64,000 bases of DNA from Guyparkeria hydrothermalis (GTDB taxonomy: Bacteria; Pseudomonadota; Gammaproteobacteria; Halothiobacillales; Halothiobacillaceae), in the NCBI RefSeq assembly GCF_023555385.1, contig NZ_JAJSED010000001.1:1488001-1552000 (forward strand), read 5' to 3'. Shown in pieces: positions 57,404-64,000 of the stretch (positions within the stretch are counted from its first letter, which is position 1; every line of letters begins with the position of its first letter). The translations under genes were made by a program, and so were the position numbers. Under the pieces are notes generated by a model, which was given only the letters and a program-made list of their open reading frames with translations, was not told the DNA's origin and did not search any database.

Positions 57404-58552
57404 ATGGCCGGAGATGAGCAAGGTCAGGGACGCTGGCTGGCAATAAACGCGGGCTCGTCCTCGCTCAAGGTCGCGGTCTTCGATGCCGCCGGCAATCGGC
57501 GCTATAGCTGCGCGGCAGAGGAGCTCGCCGACGCGGAGGCCCCATTGGGGACCGCACATGCCCGCGCCCTCGACGAGCTGATCACCGCGCTGCCGTCGGC
57601 AGATTCCGGCCCCTTTCACGCCATCACGCACCGCGTGGTCCATGGCGGCGAGCGCTTCCACGCCCCCACCCGCATCGACGACTCGGTCCTCGACGCCCTG
57701 CACGAGATCGAACCGCTCGCCCCGCTGCACAACCCCATCGCCACGGCCTGCATCGAGCTGGCCCGCGAACGCTTCCCCGACACGCCGCACTACGCCCTGT
57801 TCGACACGGCGTTCCATCACGACCTCCCTCCCGAGGCACGCCACTACGCCCTGCCCGACTGGTGCCGGGAAAAACTGGGCATCCGCCGCTACGGTTTCCA
57901 TGGTCTATCCGTGGCCAACGCCCTGCGACAGTTGGCCGAGGCCATCGACCACCCGCCACAACGGCTCAACCTGATCGTGATGCACCTGGGCAACGGTGCG
58001 AGTGTCACGGCGATCCGCGGCGGGCACAGCATGGCCACATCCATGGGAATGACGCCACTCGAAGGCCTGGTCATGGGCACCCGTGCCGGCGACCTCGACC
58101 CGGCCATCCCCGGCGTGCTCGAACGACGCGGCGGACTCTCCAGCGACGAGGTCGACCACTTGCTCAACCACCAGTCAGGCCTGCTCGGGCTCTGCGGCAC
58201 GCGTGACCTGCGCGAGATCCATGCAGCGATCGACACGGGCAGCGAGGCGGCCAGCACGGCCCTGGCCATGTACATCCACCGCATCCGCCACTACCTGGGC
58301 GGCTACCTGGTCAATCTGGGCCGTCTCGATGCACTGGTTTTCACCGGTGGCGTCGGCGAACACGATCCGGTCGTGCGCGAGTCGGTCTGCGAGGGGCTGG
58401 GCGTGATGGGGCTCGCGCTCGACACCAATGCCAACCGCCGTCACGACAGCGGTCCTCGAGCCCTACACCAGCCGCACAGCCCGGCCGGCATATGGGTGGT
58501 TCCGGCCGACGAGGAACGGGAAATGGTCCGGCAGGTCCAGACGATCGCCTGA
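57404..58552 (+). CDS. ackA: Acetate kinase
   Basis: Converts acetyl phosphate and ADP to acetate and ATP. The product has 382 aa (E. coli 400). [57 protein letters not shown] and FTGGVGEH are the ASKHA-type acetokinase motifs in order. AGAGGA lies upstream of the chosen ATG. It is followed 79 bp later by xfp in the same direction, so it probably takes acetyl phosphate from phosphoketolase. No pta gene is present nearby. Confidence 0.95.
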   Translation: MAGDEQGQGRWLAINAGSSSLKVAVFDAAGNRRYSCAAEELADAEAPLGTAHARALDELITALPSADSGPFHAITHRVVHGGERFHAPTRIDDSVLDALHEIEPLAPLHNPIATACIELARERFPDTPHYALFDTAFHHDLPPEARHYALPDWCREKLGIRRYGFHGLSVANALRQLAEAIDHPPQRLNLIVMHLGNGASVTAIRGGHSMATSMGMTPLEGLVMGTRAGDLDPAIPGVLERRGGLSSDEVDHLLNHQSGLLGLCGTRDLREIHAAIDTGSEAASTALAMYIHRIRHYLGGYLVNLGRLDALVFTGGVGEHDPVVRESVCEGLGVMGLALDTNANRRHDSGPRALHQPHSPAGIWVVPADEEREMVRQVQTIA

Positions 58553-58631
58553 CACCGAGCCGACACATCCGGCTGCTTTCATTCCCGGGCACACAGCGGC
58601 ATCGCACCCCCGAGCCACGGAGACACACGCC

Positions 58632-60995
58632 ATGCAGCAAAGCGACATCAAGGTCATCGACGGTTTCTGGCGGGCGGCCAACTACCTGTCCGTCGGGCAG
58701 ATCTACCTGCTCGACAACCCCCTGCTGCGCGAACCGCTGACCCCCGAACACATAAAGCCACGGCTGCTGGGCCACTGGGGCACCACACCGGGGCTCAACT
58801 TCATCTACGCGCACATGAACCACCAGATCGTGGCGCGCGATCTCGACGCCATCTACCTGACCGGCCCCGGCCACGGCGGCCCGGGCCTGGTGGCGAGCGC
58901 CTGGCTGGACGGCACCTATTCGGAAACCTACCCGCGCATCAGCCGCGACGAGCCCGGCATGTGCCGGCTATTCCGCCAGTTCTCATTCCCCGGCGGCATT
59001 CCCTCGCACGTCGCCCCGGAAACACCGGGGTCGATCCACGAAGGCGGCGAATTGGGCTACGTGCTTTCGCATGCCTTCGGCGCAGCGTTCGACAACCCGG
59101 ATATCGTGGTCTGCGCGGTGGTCGGTGACGGCGAGGCGGAGACTGGCCCGCTGGCCACCTCCTGGCACTCGAACAAGTTCCTCGATCCGGCGCGCGACGG
59201 CGCAGTCCTGCCGATTCTCCACTTGAACGGCTACAAGATCGCCAACCCCACCGTGCTCGCCCGCATCCCGGAAGAGGAGCTCGAGTCGCTACTGCGCGGC
59301 TACGGCTATCGCCCCTATTTCGTCAGCGGCGACAACCCGGACCAGATGCACGCACTGATGCTCGACACCCTCGGCGAGGTGCTCGACCAGATCGACACCA
59401 TTCAGCGCCGGGCGCGAGACGAGGGCGACACGACACGGCCCCGCTGGCCCATGATCGTGCTGCGCACGCCCAAGGGCTGGACCGGTCCCGACGAAGTCGA
59501 AGGCAAGCCGGTCGAGGGCACCTGGCGCTCCCACCAGGTGCCGGTCAGCGACGTGCGGAGCGACCAAGGCCACCGCGAGCTCCTCGAGGACTGGATGAAA
59601 AGCTATCGTCCCGACGAGCTGTTCGACGAGCACGGCCACCCGCGGGACTGGTTGACGGCACGCACACCGACAGGCAACCGGCGGATGTCCGCCAACCCGC
59701 ATACCAACGGCGGGCTGTTGTGCCGCCCGCTCGACCTGCCCGACTTCCGCGACTACGCCATCCCGGTCGAGGCGCCGGGCCAGACCCGCGCCTCGTCGAC
59801 CCGTGCGATGGGGAGCTTCCTGCGTGACGTCATCGAGCGCAACCGCGAGCAGCGCAACTTCCGCCTGTTCGGCCCGGACGAGACCGCCTCGAACCGCCTC
59901 GACGACGTCTTTTCCGTCACCGACCGCGCCTGGGATGCCGAGACCCTCCCCACCGACGAGCACCTCGGACGTGACGGGCGGGTGATGGAAATCCTCTCAG
60001 AGCACACCTGCCAGGGCTGGCTGGAGGGCTACCTCCTGACCGGCCGGCATGGCCTGTTCGCCTGCTACGAGGCGTTCATCCACATCATCGACTCGATGTT
60101 CAACCAGCACGCCAAGTGGCTGAAGACCAGCCGCGAGATCCCCTGGCGCGCGCCCATTCCGTCGCTTAACTATCTCTTGACTAGCCATGTCTGGCGCCAG
60201 GACCACAACGGCTTCTCGCATCAGGACCCGGGCTTCATCGACCACGTGGTCAACAAAAAGGCGAGCGTGATCCGCGTCTATCTGCCACCGGACGGCAACT
60301 GCCTGCTGTCGGTCACCGACCACTGCCTGCGCAGTCGCGACTACGTCAACGTGATCGTCGCCGGCAAGCACCCCGAGGCGCAGTACCTCGACATGTACGC
60401 GGCCATCAAGCACTGCACCGCCGGCGTCTCGATCTGGGAGTGGGCCAGCAACGACGACGGCGTCGAGCCGGACGTGGTGATGGCCTGCGCCGGCGACGTG
60501 CCCACCGAGGAGACCCTCGCGGCGGTCGACCTGTTGCGCCGCCACCTGCCCGAGCTGCGGGTTCGGGTGGTCAACGTGGTCGACCTGATGAAGCTGCAGC
60601 CCGACAGCGAGCACCCGCACGGACTGTCGGACCGCGCCTTCGACTCGATCTTCACCCTCGACCGGCCGGTGGTGTTCGCCTACCACGGCTACCCGTGGCT
60701 GATCCATCGGCTGACCTATCGGCGCACCAATCACCACAACCTGCACGTGCGCGGCTACAAGGAGGAGGGCACGACCACCACGCCGTTCGACATGGCGGTG
60801 AAGAACGAGATCGATCGTTTCCATCTCGTCATCGACGTGATCGAACGCGTTCCCGGCCTCAAGGTCCGCGGCGCGCACTTGCGCCAGAAGCTCGAGCAGC
60901 GCCTGATCGATCACGAGCACTACATCCGCGAACACGGGGAAGACATGCCGGAAATCCGCGACTGGTGCTGGCCAGGGCCTTCACCTAGCGGCTGA
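58632..60995 (+). CDS. xfp: Xylulose-5-phosphate/fructose-6-phosphate phosphoketolase
   Basis: Thiamine diphosphate enzyme that splits xylulose-5-P (and often fructose-6-P) with phosphate into acetyl phosphate and glyceraldehyde-3-P or erythrose-4-P. The product has 787 aa (family 785-830). N-terminal [42 protein letters not shown], the ThDP loop [34 protein letters not shown] and the C-terminal HSDLxx-type segment are visible. The start [10 protein letters not shown] has a GGAG site about 10 bp upstream; the longer frame overlaps ackA. The operon with ackA would yield ATP from pentose phosphates. Confidence 0.95.
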   Translation: MQQSDIKVIDGFWRAANYLSVGQIYLLDNPLLREPLTPEHIKPRLLGHWGTTPGLNFIYAHMNHQIVARDLDAIYLTGPGHGGPGLVASAWLDGTYSETYPRISRDEPGMCRLFRQFSFPGGIPSHVAPETPGSIHEGGELGYVLSHAFGAAFDNPDIVVCAVVGDGEAETGPLATSWHSNKFLDPARDGAVLPILHLNGYKIANPTVLARIPEEELESLLRGYGYRPYFVSGDNPDQMHALMLDTLGEVLDQIDTIQRRARDEGDTTRPRWPMIVLRTPKGWTGPDEVEGKPVEGTWRSHQVPVSDVRSDQGHRELLEDWMKSYRPDELFDEHGHPRDWLTARTPTGNRRMSANPHTNGGLLCRPLDLPDFRDYAIPVEAPGQTRASSTRAMGSFLRDVIERNREQRNFRLFGPDETASNRLDDVFSVTDRAWDAETLPTDEHLGRDGRVMEILSEHTCQGWLEGYLLTGRHGLFACYEAFIHIIDSMFNQHAKWLKTSREIPWRAPIPSLNYLLTSHVWRQDHNGFSHQDPGFIDHVVNKKASVIRVYLPPDGNCLLSVTDHCLRSRDYVNVIVAGKHPEAQYLDMYAAIKHCTAGVSIWEWASNDDGVEPDVVMACAGDVPTEETLAAVDLLRRHLPELRVRVVNVVDLMKLQPDSEHPHGLSDRAFDSIFTLDRPVVFAYHGYPWLIHRLTYRRTNHHNLHVRGYKEEGTTTTPFDMAVKNEIDRFHLVIDVIERVPGLKVRGAHLRQKLEQRLIDHEHYIREHGEDMPEIRDWCWPGPSPSG

Positions 60996-61150
60996 CGTCA
61001 AAGCACGCTCCGGATTTAAATAGGGTTTTCCGCATATTTTCCGGTAAAGTGGCCTTAGAGAGCCTATGCCCGACTACTGCCCCGAGTGCCGCTTAACAGC
61101 GTGAACACTGCTGTGCTGCCTTGCTCGTCCACCGGATCCGAACACTTTCG

Positions 61151-63202
61151 ATGTCAGGTTTTACCTCACTGCCTCGTTCCTTCATCGCACTGCTCATCGG
61201 CATCGCTAGTAGCACCGCCCTCGGGGCAACCGCCTCCACACAGGCAGCACCAACATCCGCCACCTCCGAAGCGGACGCTCTGTGGCAGCAGGTCGAACGT
61301 GTTTATGGCGCGCTGGATGCCGACACCCTGAGCCACAAGCCGTGGCAGGCAGGCATCACACGCCTGTTCGACGACACGCCCTGCACGGCACCCGCACCGG
61401 AAAGGCTCGAAGCGGCCGCACACCGATCAACAGCTGATCGCCACGAGGCTGACCCAGGCCTGGCGCTGAATGCCTATGCCAGTTCGGGGTCCACCGCAGC
61501 CGAACCCTCGGAGCGGACCGATGGTTATGTGGAAGTGTCGTGGGACGTGCTCAAGGGAGGGCTTCTCGAATCCCGACACGAGGCGGAGCAGGCGCGACTC
61601 CGCGCGAGGCTCAGCGAAATACTCGGCGACATCAACGGCGAACGACGCGAACTCCGCTGCCTCCGCGGTCTGGTCCACCAGCGTTTCCTGTCCGACCGGC
61701 TGCGCTGGCTGACGCTGAAATACGACCTTATGCGGCAAGCCCATCAGGTCGAACGTCGTGGCTATTTCCAGGGCTGGGCACACCTTGATGAACTGATGGT
61801 CAGCGAGTCGGACCTTGTGCGCTTGCAAAGGGAGATGGAAACCAGTCACCGGGTGCTGGCCCTCGGCCATCCGGGATCGCCCCAATCTCCCCGGAACTTT
61901 CCTCTCGTCGACGTCGACCTGCAGGCGATACTGACCGCCATTCAGAACGACCAGCGCCTGGACGACCTTCGGCAAATCCAGCAATCCCTGGCCGGAGAGA
62001 GCGACAGGAGTTATCAAAACCGCCTGCGCCTGTTCGTGCGCCAGAACCTCGACCCGGATGTAAGACGCGACGTCTCGGTCGGAGCCCGATTCAGCATGCC
62101 CCTGGCGATGGGCGCCACAGCCCGGCGAGCAGCTCTGCGACACGAGCAGGAGGCCATCAGCGAGCGGGCAACACTGCAACGCTGGGAACGAGCAACATCA
62201 GCCCAAAGTGCCTACCTCGACTTTCAGGAACAGCTCGACAAGACAATCCGCCAGCACTACCGAGTGGGGCGAGCCTGGGAGAGACTTCGCCGGTCCATCA
62301 CCAGCCAGCGGCTCGGCCCACAGGAGGCAGAGATTCCCGTGGCCGTCACCCGTGCCCGCGCACTGGCCGACGCCAGGCTGGAAATGCTCGCCGCCCAAGA
62401 GGTGCTGTACCGGCGCCTGTTCGAGGTATTCCAGGCCGCCGGGGTACCAGTCCACGCCGCAGCACTGAAACCGGTTCACCTCCCCGGCACGACCGACCGG
62501 CGCCGCCTTGGAAGCCGCCTCATTTACGTATGGTCGGACTCGCTGAACCGGCTTCCCAACGAGCTTCTGGTGGACTTCCTGGTAGCGAAAGGAGTTCATC
62601 GAGCCGCGGTATCCGGTGGCGTGGGCGCGGACACCCGAAAACTCCGCGACCTCTACCTCCTGGCAGAAGAACAGGGCATCACGGTGTCGGTTTTGCGGGG
62701 CAGCCCGGAGTGGGCACTGCCCTCGGAGCATGAGCGCATCCTGCCGATGCTGCGACGTGACGCTGACCTGACCGGCAGAATCCATCTCGACATCGAACCG
62801 CATTCGCTGCCGGAATACGATGCGGATTCGCAGCGCGTTCTGTTGGGCTACCTCACGTTGATCGAACGGCTTCGCGCGACATCAGGCGCGGACACCCACA
62901 TCGCCGTCAGCGTCCCGACTCACTGGCCCGAGGCCATTTACGAGCAACTGACGCCACTAATCGATGAGGTGGTGGTCATGGCGTACGGGGTGACCGACCA
63001 CGAAAAACTCAGCGACCGCTTGAGCAATGCGTTGGCGACACTGCCCCCCTCGAAAACACGAATTGCCCTGCGCCCCTCCGACTTCCGCGACGAGTGGCAA
63101 CTCGAGCAATTCATTGAAGCGCTGGCAGCAGAGACCGGCATTACCCGATTCGCGATCCATGATCTCGACACCTACATGGGCCTGGGCGCTCAAACAAAAT
63201 GA
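61151..63202 (+). CDS. TolC-like outer membrane protein fused to a C-terminal TIM-barrel domain
   Basis: 683 aa with a Sec signal peptide (cleavage near ALGA, residue 26). Residues 100-430 look like an outer membrane efflux protein. Two repeated strand-helix units, YVEVSWDVLKGGLLESRHEA (126-145) and VSVGARFSMPLAMGATARRAA (308-328), begin long coiled helices, as in TolC. Residues 455-680 form a separate alternating beta/alpha pattern: IYVWSDSL, AAVSGG, TVSVLRGSPEW, IHLDIEP (D547, E549), HIAVSVPTHW, EVVVMAYG (607-613), RIALRPSDF, RFAIHDLDTY. That order of eight strands suggests a TIM barrel. DIE and MAYG recall GH18-type hydrolases, but this is not proven. It overlaps the adaptor gene (ATGA). 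Base composition looks less GC-rich than the rest. Confidence 0.75.
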   Translation: MSGFTSLPRSFIALLIGIASSTALGATASTQAAPTSATSEADALWQQVERVYGALDADTLSHKPWQAGITRLFDDTPCTAPAPERLEAAAHRSTADRHEADPGLALNAYASSGSTAAEPSERTDGYVEVSWDVLKGGLLESRHEAEQARLRARLSEILGDINGERRELRCLRGLVHQRFLSDRLRWLTLKYDLMRQAHQVERRGYFQGWAHLDELMVSESDLVRLQREMETSHRVLALGHPGSPQSPRNFPLVDVDLQAILTAIQNDQRLDDLRQIQQSLAGESDRSYQNRLRLFVRQNLDPDVRRDVSVGARFSMPLAMGATARRAALRHEQEAISERATLQRWERATSAQSAYLDFQEQLDKTIRQHYRVGRAWERLRRSITSQRLGPQEAEIPVAVTRARALADARLEMLAAQEVLYRRLFEVFQAAGVPVHAAALKPVHLPGTTDRRRLGSRLIYVWSDSLNRLPNELLVDFLVAKGVHRAAVSGGVGADTRKLRDLYLLAEEQGITVSVLRGSPEWALPSEHERILPMLRRDADLTGRIHLDIEPHSLPEYDADSQRVLLGYLTLIERLRATSGADTHIAVSVPTHWPEAIYEQLTPLIDEVVVMAYGVTDHEKLSDRLSNALATLPPSKTRIALRPSDFRDEWQLEQFIEALAAETGITRFAIHDLDTYMGLGAQTK

Positions 63203-64000
63203 AATTGAGAAACCGACGCAGCTACCTGTCTACGGCGCCAGACAGCCCGCCCCCCAAGGCGAATGGGCCGCGCATCACCCACTACATTTACCTGCTCTTG
63301 CTCCTCGGTGTGCTGGGGTACGTTGGCTATATCGCATGGCAGCGGCTGATGTTCATCGAAGCCAGGGGACAGGTCGAGGTGGAGCGGATTACGGTCAGCG
63401 CCAGCCGAGGCGGGAGAATCAGCCAGCTGCCTATCAGCGACGGCGAGCGCGTTCGCGCAGGAGAGTTGCTCGCCCGCATCGCCCCTCCTCAGGAATGCCA
63501 TGAGGAGAAAGACACCTACCAGCTGGACGAGCTACGCCTGGAGACATCGCTGACCGCCAGCGAGGTCGCTCTTCTGTCGGAACGACTCGCGACAATGCGA
63601 GCCACTTTGCTCGAACAAAATCGCCTGCGCCGCGCGCTGGAGATCGACACACGACTGGACAATCGCACTCGAGAGCTCAGTGACGCCATCGCATCGACCC
63701 AAGACGAGCTTGCCCGAAAACAAGCTCGTCTTGGGTTGCAGCAAGACCGGCTGGCACAGCTCGAACAACAACTCGCCAAACAACCACCGCCCCCCGATTG
63801 CCAACCGGAAATCATCGCGGCCCCAGTCGATGGGCGCATCCACCGTGTGGCGCGCAAGAACGCTGAAGTGGCGACGCGCGCGGAGCCTATTTTGACCCTC
63901 GTCCCCGATTCGCCGAAGGTCCGGATTAACGCCGTGCTACCCAACGAGGCCCTGGATCACCTGATGGTGGGTCAGACGGTTGCGATCACCTTCCCCGATG
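63199..64000 (+). CDS. HlyD-type membrane-fusion (adaptor) protein, cut by window edge
   Basis: The first 267 residues are visible. One N-terminal membrane helix (about 28-47), then a lipoyl half (VSASRGGRISQLPISDGERVRAGELLARI, 66-94), a long coiled-coil hairpin (about 105-193), the second lipoyl half (APVDGRIHRVARKNAEVATRAEPILTLVP, 208-236) and a beta-barrel start. Such adaptors link an inner-membrane pump or synthase to a TolC-like channel; Alg44 of alginate systems has the same periplasmic plan. Cys100 and Cys201 sit at the two junctions of hairpin and lipoyl halves and could form a disulfide. A 16-bp perfect inverted repeat lies in the hairpin-coding part. The reading frame stays open to base 64000. 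Confidence 0.85.
   Translation, partial: MKLRNRRSYLSTAPDSPPPKANGPRITHYIYLLLLLGVLGYVGYIAWQRLMFIEARGQVEVERITVSASRGGRISQLPISDGERVRAGELLARIAPPQECHEEKDTYQLDELRLETSLTASEVALLSERLATMRATLLEQNRLRRALEIDTRLDNRTRELSDAIASTQDELARKQARLGLQQDRLAQLEQQLAKQPPPPDCQPEIIAAPVDGRIHRVARKNAEVATRAEPILTLVPDSPKVRINAVLPNEALDHLMVGQTVAITFPD
63697..63736. repeat. 16-bp perfect inverted repeat inside the adaptor gene
   Basis: ACCCAAGACGAGCTTG (63697-63712) is the exact reverse complement of CAAGCTCGTCTTGGGT (63721-63736), with an 8-base spacer. It encodes the descending coiled-coil segment around TQDELARKQARLGL. The transcript would carry a very stable hairpin inside the coding region. Confidence 0.9.

Overview
This window comes from a GC-rich gammaproteobacterium. 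The longest block, transcribed on the minus strand from about 38.7 kb down to 6.8 kb, is the classical translation and transcription locus. In transcription order it reads tRNA-Thr/Tyr/Gly/Thr, tuf, tRNA-Trp, secE, nusG, rplKAJL, rpoBC, rpsL, rpsG, fusA, tuf, rpsJ, rplCDWB, rpsS, rplV, rpsC, rplP, rpmC, rpsQ, rplNXE, rpsN, rpsH, rplFR, rpsE, rpmD, rplO, secY, rpsMKD, rpoA, rplQ. The rpmJ gene that usually sits between secY and rpsM is absent. The accessory content (an SQR-like flavoprotein, phosphoketolase, acidic proteins, a short PomA/MotC-type stator) would suit a halotolerant member of the Chromatiales, such as a Halothiobacillus/Guyparkeria/Thioalkalivibrio relative. That placement is inference.

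Layout. 1-6.8 kb: rlmB (cut by the left edge) and rnr in one operon, divergent uvrB, a secreted coiled-coil protein of unknown function and a DUF302 protein. 6.8-38.7 kb: the ribosomal/RNA polymerase locus with two almost identical tuf genes 16.6 kb apart in the same orientation. Two internal promoters, before rpsL and before rplC, are each followed at once by a terminator-like hairpin. 38.7-42.2 kb: coaX and birA on the minus strand, divergent from a MotA/MotB-type stator pair behind a good sigma-28 (FliA) promoter match. 42.2-49.2 kb: two minus-strand clusters, namely thioredoxin / AEC permease / SlyD-type FKBP / M61 peptidase, and membrane protein / mpl / ubiX / LON-domain protein. 49.2-53.9 kb: an SQR/NDH-2-like flavoprotein, msrPQ, and divergent amgK-murU. 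53.9-61 kb: a TRAP transporter (dctQM divergent from a lipoprotein dctP), then ackA and xfp (phosphoketolase). 61-64 kb: a TolC-like protein fused to a C-terminal TIM-barrel domain, translationally coupled to an HlyD-type adaptor that runs off the right edge.

How the parts work together. Mpl recycles the murein tripeptide and AmgK/MurU recycle MurNAc to UDP-MurNAc, so two branches of cell-wall recycling are encoded. Xfp converts xylulose-5-P or fructose-6-P to acetyl-P, and AckA turns that into acetate and ATP. MsrPQ repairs oxidised methionines in the periplasm. The least described item is the TolC/TIM-barrel fusion with its adaptor. It looks like the start of an envelope export system, possibly for a polysaccharide, and its remaining genes lie outside the window. 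No rRNA gene, CRISPR array, insertion sequence or prophage was seen.
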